A stretch of 64,000 nucleotides of DNA from Misgurnus anguillicaudatus (taxonomy: Eukaryota; Chordata; Actinopteri; Cypriniformes; Cobitidae), in NCBI RefSeq assembly GCF_027580225.2, contig NC_073346.2:11124001-11188000 (forward strand), in the 5' to 3' direction. The notes beneath the pieces are model-generated. The model saw only the letters and a list, made by a program, of their open reading frames with translations. It did not search any database and had not been told where the DNA came from. This document shows positions 24,301 through 36,515 of this stretch, piece by piece. Position 1 is the stretch's first letter, and the number at the start of each line of letters is the position of its first letter. Position numbers and translations under genes: made by a program.

Positions 24301-24460
24301 TAAAATCCGATTTTTTCAAGGTTGTTTTAGCTACAAGGTTGGCAAGCACCTCCCTTGACTTTGCACAGAGCCCCCCTCCCCCAGAAAATCATCAGTGTTT
24401 ATTGTTTGATGATTGGTTCTTTTAACTGGAAAGTGGGACTTCAGTCACATTGTCCCCTGT
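21310..24460. other. Unique sequence, no gene recognised
   Basis: About 3.1 kb of single-copy DNA. A phrase near 21385 (CAAAGATTGAAATCA) also occurs near 19797, suggesting one old shared repeat. Otherwise I see no repeat, domain or trustworthy exon. Confidence 0.5.
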
Positions 24461-24461
24461 T

Positions 24462-25698
24462 TATAGACCTCTTAAAATTTTGTAAACATTTCAACGTCTC
24501 CGGGTGGGTGGGGCTTAGCTGGAGGCAAAAAGAGCCGTGGACGCAATGTTGACAAGCGTAAGCTAGCACGATTTAGGAGGGATTTTTCTAAACATGGATG
24601 CAGAAGAAGGTTAGAAACTGTCCGAATATGTACAGTCACTGATTCTGCAGGACCGTGACAGCTATTTTTGTAAATTAACTCTCGCTATTTTAACCAGGTC
24701 TTGGATATTTCCTAGACAACATATAAATTACTTTCGGGTGGTTTGGGGAATTTTGTCCAGGCTTATTGTCTAATGTAACCTATCACTGGGCTAACTATGA
24801 TTAGCAATGTGCATTATTTTAAGAGACAATTCAAACGGTGGGTCCACACCAGCCGCGTTTGAGGTGTCAAATTCGCGTGTACCACGTCTAGTTTGCCGCT
24901 TGAACATTTTGAGTTTACTCGCTTCATTCGCGCATGAAATTCTAGTCATCGAGACATTCACGCGGAAATTTGCGTAATGGGAGGGGGTTCTGCAACTCCA
25001 CTCGCTTCCTGTAATCACGTCCCTACTAAAGCAAGCTCCTGATTGGTTAACGTGGCACGTTTATCTGCCAAAGTTAAATTTTTCTAAATTCTGATTTCCC
25101 GCGTCAACGCTCAATTTGCGGCATTCGCGCAAACTAGACCTCCAGACACGCGTCAATGTGTCTTTACATTGACTTAACATTGAAATCACTCGCACTTGAC
25201 GCCTCTACCGCGGCTGGTCTGAATGCAGCAAAAGGATGGCACAACACATCTATTGCTGTATGTTTGTTTAACATTTAAGCTAGCTAGGGCGCTGAAGGTT
25301 GGCGACTTTTCACTTTTAAAACAGAAACTTGCTGATTTGTACTAGATAAAACCAACACAACAGTACATATGCATAGATTATTTTACCTGATATGTGTGCA
25401 CTGCAAACACAAGCATTATTTATGATCGTCTCCATCCAGTCTGTACTCCATGTTGCATTCAACCACAATTGTTTTTTAGATTTCTGTGAAGAAATGTCTG
25501 CCGGGATCCGGTAAAACTTTAGTTTTGAACCAAAAGTGCTGTTCCTTCTATTCCGGCAGCCAAAAACAACAAGATGACATTTTTAAGTCAAAACCTCAAA
25601 CTTTTAACGCGCCTGCTATGAGTTCCTACAGTACTTATGTTTTGCCTCCAGCTAAAGAGGTGACATCACAGTGATGTAGGCGATTAAGGGGTCTATAC
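24462..25698. mobile_element. Non-autonomous DNA element (TATAGACCTCTTA ends) with nested MITE
   Basis: Left TATAGACCTCTTA and right TAAGGGGTCTATA are complementary. The interior holds a CpG-rich MITE (24838-25228). The frame at 25486-25674 lies in the element and has no recognisable domain. Confidence 0.5.
24838..25228. mobile_element. CpG-rich MITE (CCACACCAGCCGCG ends)
   Basis: Left CCACACCAGCCGCG and right CGCGGCTGGTCTGAATGCA pair. It carries TTGACGCCTCTACC-type and CATTCGCGC words, also seen in 11069-11381, so it is a related subfamily. The target duplication is not clear. Confidence 0.65.
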
Positions 25699-26028
25699 AA
25701 TATGCTGAAAATGGCGTCTTTTGATTTAACAGCTAATGAATGCTGGCATAAAGATATTGGTCATAAAGGACCTTGTAATTACCTACCTCGATGAATCTTT
25801 CTTCTATTTTTATGCTTATCTGTTCTCCTATTATATTGTTGCATAAACGTAATTGGCTATAGTCTGCACTAGGTCATTTGGATAAGGCGATCTGATTGGC
25901 TGACATCTGTGTTGGGGCTTGAAAAGTTGAGAAATTTTCAACTTTTGTCCCGAGCAACACCAATGAAGCGACGTAAACGGATCCACAATTCAGTTTGGAA
26001 ACGCATCCTTCAAAGTAAATAAGAAACT

Positions 26029-26940
26029 TTAAAGGAATATTCCATTTTCTCAAAATAAAAATCCAGATAATCCACTCACCACCACGTCATCCAAAACGTT
26101 GATGTCTTTTTTTGTTCAGTCGAGAAGAAATTATGTTTTTTGAGGAAAACATTGCAGGATTTTTATGGACTTTAATAGACACCAACAATTAATACTTAAT
26201 TCAACACTTAACAGTTTTTTTCAACAGAGTTTCAAAGGACTATAAAAGGACCCAAACGAGGCATAAGGGTCTTATCTAGCGAAACGATTGTCATTTTTGA
26301 CAATAAAAATAACAAATATACACTTTTAAAGCACAAATTCTCGTCTAGATCCGGTCGTGATGCGCCAGCTGACCCGACGCAATACGTCATGACGTCAAGA
26401 GGTCACAGAGGACGAACGCGAAACTCCGCCCCAGTGTTTACAAGTGTTGAGAAAGAGGACCGTTCCAACGTTGTTGTATGTCAACTGATACTAATTAATG
26501 TCTTTGTGTCAGTTTATTGTTTACAATGGTCTGCAAATGTGCGTTTTATATATGTAACACGTGACCTCCCTACGTCACTACGCATTTACGTTAGATCGCG
26601 CTGGACCGGATCTAGACAAGAAGTCTTGCTTTAAAAGTGTATATTTGTTATTTTTATTGTCAAAAATTACAATCGTTTCGCTAGATAAGACCCTTATATC
26701 TCGCTTGAGATCGTTTGGAGTCCTTTGAAACTCCGTTGATAAAAACTGTTATGTGTTGAGTTAAGTGTTAAGTGTTGGTGTCCATTAAAGTCCATTAAAA
26801 TGAGAAAAATCCTGCAATGTTTTCCTCAAAAAACATAATTTCTTCTCGACTGAAAAAAGAAAGACATCAACATTTTGGATGACATGGTGGTGAGTGGATT
26901 ATCTGGATTTTTCTTTTGGGAAAATGGAATATCCCTCTAA
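26029..26940. mobile_element. About 910 bp TTAA-type long foldback (copy 1)
   Basis: Ends TTAAAGGAATATTCCATTTT and AAAATGGAATATCCCTCTAA. Arms of roughly 300-350 bp are near-perfect complements (GAAGAAATTATGTTTTTTGA / TCAAAAAACATAATTTCTTC), around a 200-250 bp centre. A second copy is at 50405-51322 with the centre in the opposite orientation. No coding frame spans it. Confidence 0.9.
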
Positions 26941-29900
26941 CAATAGTAATAGTAGTATGCAATCTTGTTATGTCTATTATCTTTAAACAACCTTGATATA
27001 AAATCCTATTGTGAATCTTATCACTGCCAGACTCGACTGATCATGCAGAATAAATACCCGGAATTATATCAGTCCTCTTTAACAGGGGTAAGAGTTCAAC
27101 GTATCAACCTACAGTATAGGTGATTATACAGTAAAATTTCAAGCCTTTATCAGATTGTGTTTTGGTCACACGCAGTTCACGCAGTCTGATTCGACAGGTG
27201 CGTTTACAGGTTTACCTTGTGCATACAACTGTATACAAGTTCAGATCGAATATAGTCTGTATAAACAAATTGCCAAGTCGCACCTATTCTATTCTCACGA
27301 AAGCCTGTAACTATAGCAAATATTAGATATGGTGATTTCCATCAGACAGGGAAATGATGGCTTGTAAGCCAGAGAGTCACACTTCGAAAAAGCTGGATAT
27401 AAAAAAGGTCTGCTTTGTTTCAGTGGAGTACTCAAAATACAGCAGGCACAAACCAAGCTTTAACACTCTGTTTGTTTTGACACATTTCTATGAGGACCAC
27501 TTTAGGTTGTACTCCAGGGCTGGATGTGACCTGGGATTTTCCAGACCTCTGCAACAATGCATGAATAGTTTCTTTGTGCACCGTGGTCGTGCTTCAACGT
27601 TTCTCTACCTTTTATCTCTACAATGCAAAATCTTCTCATTCCGGCAGATGTTATCATACACGCACTAGCCCTCATCCAAAATAACAAGCAATCCTATAGG
27701 CCATGCCTTCATTTTACTACTGACCACATTTCGATGTTTTCTCAATATTTTCTAGTAACCTAACGCATTTTAAAGTAGGACCTGCAGTCGAATTGCATCA
27801 CCGAAATCTAACCAATGTGCATAGTTCCCTGGTTGCGCTCTAAAAAACAACTCGCTATTACAGTCGACAGATGATATTGTTGTCTTTCCGAGACATTTTT
27901 ACGCCATATGTCATTTCCTCACCAATATGACTCAACTGTACCAACTCGGGCATGTTTCCGAGGACAGACCTATAATCCCACAAGGAACATGACATATCAA
28001 ACACGAAACAAAAATGTCGCGCTGGTGAGGAACGCTGCTATTATGACCTTTCCTCGCATGACATAAAAGAGACGTTTTTAAACCTAAAGAAAGGCCGCAG
28101 CATCTGGAAGTAAAGCCACACAGCTGTGGAACAGGGAGGACTTTTCCTGGTAAGCGCGGGGAAATAGTCGCAGAGGAGCGCGACATCACCGTCTGCCTGG
28201 CAATCGGTATTTTCCAGCGGCGTGATCCAGATGGCAAAGCCGTGTCAAGGTCGTGTCTGTTTTTTTATTTAATAAATCAGACAAAGCCTTGCTTCAAATT
28301 CTTACTTATTTGTTCCTTCACTCATTATGCAAAAGCTGACAAATTTGGCTTTTTCCTGCAGACGCTTCCAAAGCAATTGTGTCACTCTCATGGCAATGGA
28401 CAGCACCGCTCTGTGCCCGGATCTAAACAAACTAACAATATGAATGAGAGTTTTGTTGCGCTAAGACTAAATGAAGAAAACATGGAAAGCTGGCTGAGTA
28501 ACACCATGAATCCTGTTCTGACTGGAATTACCTGGATGTTATGACATTTAAATTTTTTTTTATAAAAAAATCGATTTTTGTCAATTCATACTGTAACAAA
28601 ACAGTGTGGTATGAATTCTTGCGAGCAGAAGTTGCTGCGCTTCAAAATATTACAACTTTTTATTTTCTATTTGTGTAACCTTAAATATTATGAGTATTTT
28701 GTTCATTGAACTGAAACACCACATGTTAAAAAAACGAATGGCACATTTATTAGATCCCAGAGATTTTATAAATGTTTTCATTCTTATCATTTTTACAGCT
28801 CTGTGGCAATTGCACGGTCGTTTGCATTGCTGGCTTGCAGATAATCAATTCAAACAAAACAGAGATTTATGGGATAAAAATATTAGGACTGTGAAATTGT
28901 TTACATTGAGCACATGTTTAATGTGAGGTGAAAGAACAACTCAAGGGCTTCTGATCTTCAAAGTAAGTTTCCATGAATCAGAATGATGCAAGTAAAATTT
29001 AACAGTATGTTTGCAAACGTTTCATATACTTCAGTGATCAGATTTCTAAAGACCCACCCAGATAATTCTGTATCACTTTCTGTATAAATGCATACATGTA
29101 GTTTCTGTATTATTATTATTATATGCATCCAATCACTATGTAACAATATGGGTGTATGCGGATTTATGTCTTTGCTTATTAAGGCCGATCCCTGAGATAA
29201 AGAAAGAAATGTGTGTTGTGAGATTTTATGAAGCACACAGGAACCCAGGTCAACCCATGGGCCTGTTTCAGTCTGGTTCCCTGTAATACACAGGACCCTG
29301 AAACCACACATCAGTGTACAATATTGCAGTCTGCTCCTCATTCACCTTGGCTAAGCTTGCCTAAAGCAACACGAACCACTCCAAGTTCAGTCAGAGACCA
29401 TCAACTCCAAATGTCTTTAGTCAATATATAAATCAAGCACTACAAATTAAGTTTCCCTTGTGATTTATATAAGAAAATACTTTAGAGTACCGGGGTAAGA
29501 ATTCAGATCATGTTCTGTGTCGAACAGGACAGAGGGGCTCTGAGTTAACTCAAAGAGCCCCTACTGAAGATATAAAAAGCTTTGCTTTTATATTATGCTA
29601 AATAACTTAAACAAATGTTTGGTTAAAAAAGGTTACACGGGAATTTGTATGTGTACATATTGACTAATTCGCATGAATAATTGATTATTATGAATACTGT
29701 AAAGAAACAATATTGAATCCCCAACATCACAGGGGTAATCATAAAAAACATACGGATGTGGTCGTACGAATTAATACGAATGAGCCACCTCGCAAAATAA
29801 ATACGATTTGCCATGAGATTGTTTTGGTTGGCTTGAAATTAGGTATACACTGATAATTACTTTTTTTTTCACAGAAGCCAATTATTCAGAGGAATTTTGT

Positions 29901-30180
29901 AATATATCCACTGAGAGGCAAACCATTTGAGAACCAAAGTGGAGTTTTATTAAAACAAGAACAAAACTTGACTTGACATGGACAAGACAAGAACACATGA
30001 CAAAACCTTTACAGATATCTGCCGATATAGTTTGGTGTTTATGTTAACTTGCATTAACTAAATTCAAAATTTTCTTTTTAGATTAAATGGTTAATATAAT
30101 GGTTCAATTAATTAAACCAGTGATGTTTCTTTACATTTTCTAGAGCTCAAATTCATTGCATTTTCTTTTTCTCTTTTGAT
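26941..30180. other. Mostly unique sequence
   Basis: About 3.2 kb of single-copy DNA with a slightly CpG-richer part near 28000-28260. A candidate terminal exon at 28362-28544 is listed separately. Nothing else is recognised. Confidence 0.45.
28362..28544 (+). CDS. Candidate terminal exon, unidentified
   Basis: A good acceptor (GGCTTTTTCCTGCAG) is followed by 60 codons and a TGA. The frame reads protein-like, with NESFVALRLNEENMESWLSN and a hydrophobic finish (PVLTGITWML). No domain or family is recognised, no upstream exon is identified and there is no polyadenylation signal close by. It may be a chance frame. Confidence 0.2.
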   Translation, partial: TLPKQLCHSHGNGQHRSVPGSKQTNNMNESFVALRLNEENMESWLSNTMNPVLTGITWML

Positions 30181-30189
30181 TGACAGGAT

Positions 30190-30802
30190 ATATCGGCCAT
30201 GACTATCAGCTGTCAACCGATAGCAGTGTTGGGGGTAACGCATTACAAGTAATGTGCATTACGTAATAATATTACTTTTTTAAAGTAACAAGTAAAGTAA
30301 TGCATTACTAAACATTATTATTTGAGTTACTTTTTTAAAAAAGTAATGCGAGTTACTTTTCAAATTAATTAATTCTATTTAAAAAAAAAATAATGTACTA
30401 AATTAAACTGAACATGGTCACACAGAATAACGCACTCTATGCGTGCGAACCTGAGCGAGAACAGGGAAAAGTCAGAAACGGAGATGGCAGACCAAAGCTT
30501 GACATTTTTGCGGTGGAAACATGCAATTTCTAAATGCAGAACTTCTCAGTCATAAAAACACCTGCAAGGCCTGAAAGAGTTCAAGCCTCAGCCAAGTAAA
30601 AAAAGTAACGAAAAGTAACTTAAAAGTAACGTAAAATTACTTTACATGAAAAGTAACTAAGTAACGCAATTAGTTACTTTATTGGGGAGTAACTTAATAT
30701 TGTAATGCATTACTTTTAGTAACTTTCCCCAACACTGACCGATAGTGAGAAAAATAGCTTTTATTGGCCAAAACCGATTATTGGCCGATATATTGGTGCA
30801 TC
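30190..30802. mobile_element. Diverged GCCGATA-type hAT MITE, split by 30224-30737
   Basis: Flanking the inserted element are TATCGGCCATGACTATC on the left and CCGATTATTGGCCGATATAT then TGGTGCATCTCTA on the right. These resemble the right end of the MITEs at 54667-55124 and 59473-59920. The left terminus is not recognisable. Confidence 0.45.
30224..30737. mobile_element. hAT-type MITE (CAGTGTTGGGGGTAACG ends)
   Basis: A 514 bp element with a perfect 8 bp duplication ACCGATAG (30216-30223 and 30738-30745). The ends CAGTGTTGGGGGTAACG and GTAACTTTCCCCAACACTG pair. GTAACG/AAGTAAC words run through both arms. This is a widespread vertebrate hAT MITE type. Confidence 0.92.
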
Positions 30803-30927
30803 TCTACTTCAGTTCAAAACCATTTAAACTATTTTATGAAACTGTATCCGTAAAATTTAAAGTCCCATGTCTACACATATTTGTAATTTTTTTTAAATGT
30901 ATAACTTTTCTTAAATACAATATTTCT

Positions 30928-31722
30928 TAGGGGTGGGCGATATGACCAAAATCTTCTATCACGATAGGATTCGTTTTATATCATGATAACGATATGTATC
31001 ACGGTAGAGTTTTTTATGTTTTAATAAGGTTTTTCTGTTATTAAAATCTTTAATACCATAGAAATGTTTATAATTCTCACAAAATCCTTATACAAGCATA
31101 AAAAGAAGATAAAAACAAACAAAACTAAATAAAGGATTGATAATAAATAATTATGTATGTATATGATTTAGTCAGGAGCAGTGAGAGATTTTCTCTTAAT
31201 GCTGTTTGATAGTGACAGACAGGAGCAAAATTAGGTTACTTTCCATTTAAGACCAAATTCCGGACCCTATGGTACACATGCGTTTTCTCTTTTAGCTGTT
31301 CACTTTCTCTTAAGACCTAACTGGTCGTGTTTATAAGGATACTTGCAAAGACGGGACTTTTGACGCATATATGTATTTAAGGCCAATAAAGCGCGAAAAA
31401 TGCTCACGAGCTTAATGAGCAGCGGTTGCGCGACTTGCGCAATCCTTGCAGACAGAAAGAGCAGCGGTTGCGTCACTTGCGCGCTCCTCACACACAGAAA
31501 GAGCGCACGCATATAGATCTGTTGTTTGTGTTTAATGGCTTTAAATAACTTGTTTTAAAACTGCGGTGCTTAAATACGTGTACAAACGTTACGTTTTCGT
31601 GACAACGCACACAGGAGCGTGACGTGGACGCGTAACCTCGATAGAGACGATAGTCCAAAATCTCTACCAGTTGACAAATTTCTACTGGTTAATCACGTCT
31701 ACCGGTTTATCGCCCACCCCTT
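30928..31722. mobile_element. hAT-type element (TAGGGGTGGGCGATA ends)
   Basis: A 795 bp element with a perfect 8 bp duplication ATATTTCT (30920-30927 and 31723-31730). The left TAGGGGTGGGCGATA pairs with the right TATCGCCCACCCCTT. The minus-strand frame 31300-31512 covers a direct duplication (GAGCAGCGGTTGCG at about 31417 and 31458) and is not a gene. The uninterrupted target survives at 32444-32451. Confidence 0.92.
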
Positions 31723-31838
31723 ATATTTCTCATTCAGTTCTAATATTTATATATATATCTGGGTCTCATCATTTTTGTTACAATTGTTCCCATAGCTCAA
31801 TTGCTCAATCTTATGGAACACACATATGGATAACTTAA

Positions 31839-32348
31839 AGAGCACCTATTGTCCAATTCACGATTTTACATATCCTTTGGTGTGTAAGTGTGTATTAGTA
31901 CATGTTAACGATATGCAAAAGGTACAAACCCCAAAGTAAACGATGACGCCAGTTATCGTCTCCATGTAAATCTCTTTTCTTGGACTACAACAAACACACA
32001 GATTGTAGGCAACAGTTTCGTTCTGGGATTGGTGACGTAGACAAGACCGACATTATCATAATTTCTCCCGCTTCGGACTTACAGCCTGTAAGTTAACTCC
32101 TGCTTGCAACTGAATCTTTCAAACATGGTAAGGAGCGTCACATTTCCGTTACGTTACAGATTAGCTGGCCAATCAGGGACACAGAGCTTTTTAAAGCCGT
32201 GCGTTTCAGGAAAAGAGTGAAATCTGGAGCTACAAAAATGTACGGTATGTGGAAAATAATGTTTTTTTAACCATAAACCATGCAAACACATTGTTTTATA
32301 CCAGATACACAAAATAACGTTGGTTTTTAGCAATGAAATAGGTGCTCT
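31839..32348. mobile_element. TTAA-type MITE (AGAGCACCTATTG ends)
   Basis: A 510 bp element between TTAA repeats (31835-31838 and 32349-32352). AGAGCACCTATTG on the left pairs with AAATAGGTGCTCT on the right. No coding function. Confidence 0.82.
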
Positions 32349-32352
32349 TTAA

Positions 32353-32700
32353 AATATTTTATAAAAATGTATTCGTAAAACTTATAGTCACATGTCTTCA
32401 CATATTTGTACATTTTTTAAATGTATAACTTTTCTTAAATACAATATTTCTCATCCAGTACTGATATTTATATATCAGACTGGGTCCCATCATTTTTAAT
32501 AATTACTATTTTATTTGAAGTTGTTTTAATGACAATTGTTCCCATAGCTTAATTGCATTGTATTAACAGTGCAAAAGTCATGAATTCGATTCTTATGGAA
32601 CACATATATGGATAACATAAATGCACTGTGGGTTGCTCTGGATGAAAGTGTCTACCAAACACATTAATGTACAATGTTAATGTCACATAAAGCTTATAAT
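32353..32700. repeat. Second copy of a local duplication (first copy 30825-31838), including a decayed SINE
   Basis: Both copies share GTATAACTTTTCTTAAATAC, TGGGTC(T/C)CATCATTTTT and TTGTTCCCATAGCT(C/T)AATTG, then TTATGGAACAC. The latter part is a decayed tRNA-type SINE (B-box relic ATTCGATTCTTATGG at 32583 and tail GATGAAAGTGTCTACCAAAC). The first copy carries the 795 bp hAT element and this one does not. Confidence 0.8.
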
Positions 32701-34130
32701 AATGAAATGTTCCATTGTGAACAGATTCCATGTCAACTTCCTGTTTTAAATGTTACAGTATTCCCTTCTATTGGTGGAAATCTAGCCCCAGGCTCTTATG
32801 TGATCCTTTAAATTCAACATTAGAGATTTTCTACTCATACTATTGTAAAAACATACTTTAACATCAGTTTCAGAGATTTGTGTACGTGACATAATTATTC
32901 ATTTTTTCCTATGTTTCCCAGACGTGGCCTTAATTGTTGATGGACTGGCATGTATGATGGAATGTAGCAGAATCTTTCCGTGGTTCGATCCATAAACAGC
33001 CCTCGACGGCCAGAAACGCAGAAACGAATGGGAACTAGTGTTTCACAATTGTAAGTGGGGAATTTTCTTTCAATTAATTTTACCGCAATGACTTATCCTT
33101 CACAAAAATACTATTATAGCTCTTTAATTCGTCCTTCTCGAATCCTCATGCAGAACAAATGCAATATGAAAACTTATATTTGCAGGATTTACAATCACTC
33201 AAATCGAACATACAGAGCTCGTAGTTGCGCTCCAAATCATCCCTTAAAAAGAGATCAGAAAAAAACATATCAAACAGTTGGGTGGAACTCAAATATCCAG
33301 ATGGTGGACTCCACCAAAACTCAAAGCAATTTTAAAGTCGTGTGTATTTTTAAAATCCTCTGACTCACATGTCTGTTGCCACTACTTACATCTGTTAATC
33401 CCACATTTGAACAATGGTGAGGAAAATGCCCAGCATAAAGGCATTTGATCCTGCAATTTAAATCTCTGTAGTTTATTTCCGAAAATGTATCTCCTGTCTG
33501 AGGACTTTAAGCACAATAAAGTGTCTGTGATCAGGATGACGCACTCACCTGCTGTGTTTGAGAAACCTCATGTGTTACTCTTTGATGTTGTACAGTATTG
33601 ATGGTGTTGTCTGGTGCGCACGGTTGTCTGGATTAGTACTGGCTTTCCTGTACGACAGGGATTAACAAATCATGGGCAATTGGTTACAAACGGGATTGGT
33701 TTACTGCCGACATTCCATATGAAAGAAATATTACAAATGAGATCGCTTTAATGTCTAATTGCTGCATGGAGAGCAAATTAAGACTCTTTATGAAGTCTTC
33801 TGAATTGCACACCAAAACTGATGGGTGACAAACTGTTGCATAGCAAAGAATTTTTTATTTCATGTTTGTTTTAAATGATGTCTAGACATTCATAAGTTTT
33901 TAAGCATTTAAGCAAATAGGACACAAAATGTTAAAATCCCGTAGATGAGAAATGACATAAAAATGCGGGCAATCAAGGGTCAAAAAAATCATCGGGGTCA
34001 TCAAATGAATTCCTGCAAGGTGATGATGCAAGCATTTATCGAAAAAAGATTATGTAGTTTTTTTAATGTATTTATGCATTTGTCAGATGCTTTTATCCAA
34101 AGAGACCTACAGTACATTCCTGTTATACAT
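32700..34130. other. Unique sequence with a SINE tail fragment
   Basis: No gene recognised. 34070-34125 (CAGATGCTTTTATCCAAAGA) is the complement of the usual cyprinid SINE tail. The frame at 33055-33363 has no recognisable domain. Confidence 0.45.
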
Positions 34131-34142
34131 CATATTTATCAG

Positions 34143-34792
34143 TAGAGAATGCGTCGTGGTCTGGGAACCATATGCTTATTTTCTCGTATTTGAGGCGTGG
34201 TTTACAAATGCCCAGAGCCGTTTATTGGGCGCTACGGATGTCCATCAAATGCGTCTGTACGTAGCTCATAGCCAATCGTTTCAATTATACCAGATGACGT
34301 ATGTAGAGCGACATAAATTCAAATGTAAACAGCTTTTACCGGTACGTGTGCATACAGCTGAAAGCTACGCAACTAAACCGGTAGCTGTATATTGACATTG
34401 AAAAGCAACACAATTTAGTGGCACTATGACAACCACAGTACAGGCTTAATGACAATATGATATTAATAAATACCACTTACCATTTATAAGTTAATTGTAC
34501 TTCGTCAACGACAAAGCCTAGCAGGTTGGTCCAATAAAACTCTGTGGCTATCATGTCTTGCCATATCCAAACATCCTTCTTGCATATGAAATTGTTTTAA
34601 AAAAGTTGCTCTTTTTTAAATAAACGTGCGTTTTAAGCTACTTAGAACACTATCTAAGGCTGCGTTGAAAAGTAACTTCCCCATTCTGTGATTGGTTCCC
34701 TATTTCAGGAGCAAAAAAGGGCCATAGTTTCCATGCTAGACTTATAGCGTGAATAAATTTGGGCGCAAGGCAGCATGGGAAAACCCAGGCTA
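34143..34792. mobile_element. TAGCC...GGCTA MITE with 9 bp target duplication (copy 2)
   Basis: A 650 bp longer relative of 2254-2636, ending AAACCCAGGCTA. The 9 bp duplication is ATTTATCAG (34134-34142) against ACTTATCAG (34793-34801), one mismatch. The left terminus has decayed to TAGAGAATG. Confidence 0.82.
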
Positions 34793-34810
34793 ACTTATCA
34801 GTACACCCTA

Positions 34811-35096
34811 CTGAAAAATCCAGCTAAAACCAGCATAAGCTGGTAGCTGGTTTTAGCTGGTTTTAGCTGGTTTAAGGTGGTTTATGCTGGTCCTCCCAGC
34901 CTGACAAAGCTGGTCATGCTGGTGGGCCAGCTGGTATTCCAGCATGACCAGCTTAAAATGTGACCAAAACACACCTAGACCAGCTTGCTACACCAGCAAA
35001 ACCAGCTTCCTACACCAGCAAAACCAGCTAAAACCAAGCTGGGGACCAGCTAAAACCAGCTCACCAGCTTATGCTGGTCTTAGCTGGATTTTTCAG
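34811..35096. mobile_element. GCTGGT-rich palindromic MITE (CTGAAAAATCCAGC ends, TA target)
   Basis: A 286 bp element between TA dinucleotides. CTGAAAAATCCAGCTAA and its complement at the right end form the terminal repeat, and the whole body is made of GCTGGTTTTA/TAAAACCAGC words in both orientations. It is the likely parent type of the satellite at 38.5-46.0 kb. Confidence 0.88.
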
Positions 35097-35098
35097 TA

Positions 35099-35516
35099 CA
35101 CTGTAAAAAAAAGTCCGTAAAAATTTCAATGTTATTGCAGCTGGGTTGCCGGTAATTTACCGTAGATTTACATTTATGTTATTTACTGGCAAGAGTTTGT
35201 TCAAAGTTAAATACATTTTAAATATTAACAAGTCTTTATCTTTACAGAATAAAACTATACAATAATAGCCTCATGCAAAGCATTCTGGGAACCAGAAATC
35301 ATCATCAACCTTTTTCTGTTTTTTGCTTCAGATTTTGTTTCCCAGAATGTTTTGCTTGATGCTGTTTTTTAGTTTTACTCTGTAAAGACAAAGACTTGTA
35401 AATGTTAAATGTTCATTTAACTTTGAACAAAATGTTGCCAGTAAATAACATAAATTTAAATCTACGGTAAATTACCGGCAACTCAGCTGCAATTTCTACG
35501 GATTTTTTTTACAGTG
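35099..35516. mobile_element. CACTGTAAAAAAA foldback MITE (copy 1)
   Basis: A 418 bp element between TA repeats, sitting directly against the previous element. CACTGTAAAAAAA pairs with TTTTTTTACAGTG. Inner arms GCTGGGTTGCCGGTAATTTA / TAAATTACCGGCAACTCAGC and TTCTGGGAACCAGAAAT also pair. A close copy is at 56137-56547. Confidence 0.9.
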
Positions 35517-35578
35517 TAGGGCAGGTATGATCCTTAGGAATTAAACCTACAACAATTTGCCCTGCTGATGTACTAACT

Positions 35579-36382
35579 CAGGGCTCCAGGCTAACTTTTT
35601 TCACTAGGAGCACAGTGGCCCCAACTGAAAATTTTAGGGGCGCAACCAGAAAAATTAGGGGCACATACCGTAAATCAACATGCTAACCAAATATTCACAT
35701 TTCTACCAGTGGCGGCTCGTGACTGCTCATCCGAGGAGGCGCTAATTCAAAATAAGTGTTCGGATTGTCACGTGTGTGTTTCCCTTTTCCAAAATATGTG
35801 TCCTGCATGTTGAGAGATCCTGTGTGCATCATGCGCTCTGCCAAATCAGTGCCTGCTGCACACGCGTCAAAACCGTTATGACAAAAGAGACACTCACGTT
35901 CCCAAAATACACACTAGACACTTCCTTAACAGTAAACTCTGATTACACATGAGATTACGCGAGTATCTGGCAAACACAAGCGTCTCTTTTATCATAAACC
36001 CTTTAGACGTGTCTGCAGCAGGCACTTATTTTGGCATGACACTTGGTGCACACACGATCTCTCAAAGCGCAGAACACATATTTTGAAATTATGAACCACA
36101 CACATGACAAGCTACATACATTTTGTGACGAACTTCGCATCGTGCGCCCTTAAAAAAATAAGTTACCAGCACAACAGCTTTCTACTAAGTTCCACTGTAT
36201 TACTAATAAATACTTTGATGATAGATGCAGAAAGTACAATGTGCTGTTTCAAATTCAGTGCCACATCACAAAAAAAGGTCAAATTTACTGGTCGCATATG
36301 TGCGACTGGATGTAAAATTCAGGGGCACACTCTCAAATTTTGGTGGTAAAATGACACCATTTGGTGGCAGTCTGGAGCCCTG
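35579..36382. mobile_element. hAT-like element (CAGGGCTCCAG ends) with nested MITE
   Basis: Left CAGGGCTCCAGGCTAAC and right CAGTCTGGAGCCCTG pair. The body (GGGGCGCAACCAGAAAAATT, GGTCGCATATGTGCGACTGG) is interrupted by 35707-36149. No clean 8 bp duplication is seen. Confidence 0.65.
35707..36149. mobile_element. CAGTGGCGGCTCG hAT MITE, right end truncated
   Basis: It begins CAGTGGCGGCTCGTGACTGC and shares its arms with 54055-54415 and the host copy around 50405. The right end stops at GTGCGCCCT instead of GCCGCCACTG. The uninterrupted TTAA at 35926-35929 is the equivalent of the insertion site used at 50405-51322. Confidence 0.75.
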
Positions 36383-36515
36383 TAACTAAGCTAGTGAAAC
36401 ATCTCAATCTCATTCTGCTCTCTTGTTCAGTAGCCATGGCCCTGATCAGGGATTTAGCCATTTAAAGAGCAAATATTATAATATAATAATTTTTACAAGA
36501 TGTAATGTAAGTCTC

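Noticed and set aside
27932..28237. 101-codon minus-strand frame
   Set aside because: In a CpG-richer patch that is open by composition. No recognisable domain and no clear acceptor.
31300..31512. Repeated-sequence frame (ALFLCVRSAQVTQPLL type) as a small protein
   Set aside because: Created by a direct duplication inside a hAT-type MITE with exact borders 30928-31722.
34066..34395. 109-codon plus-strand frame
   Set aside because: It runs from a SINE tail into the 9 bp-duplication MITE; the same frame fragment recurs at the 2.3 kb copy.
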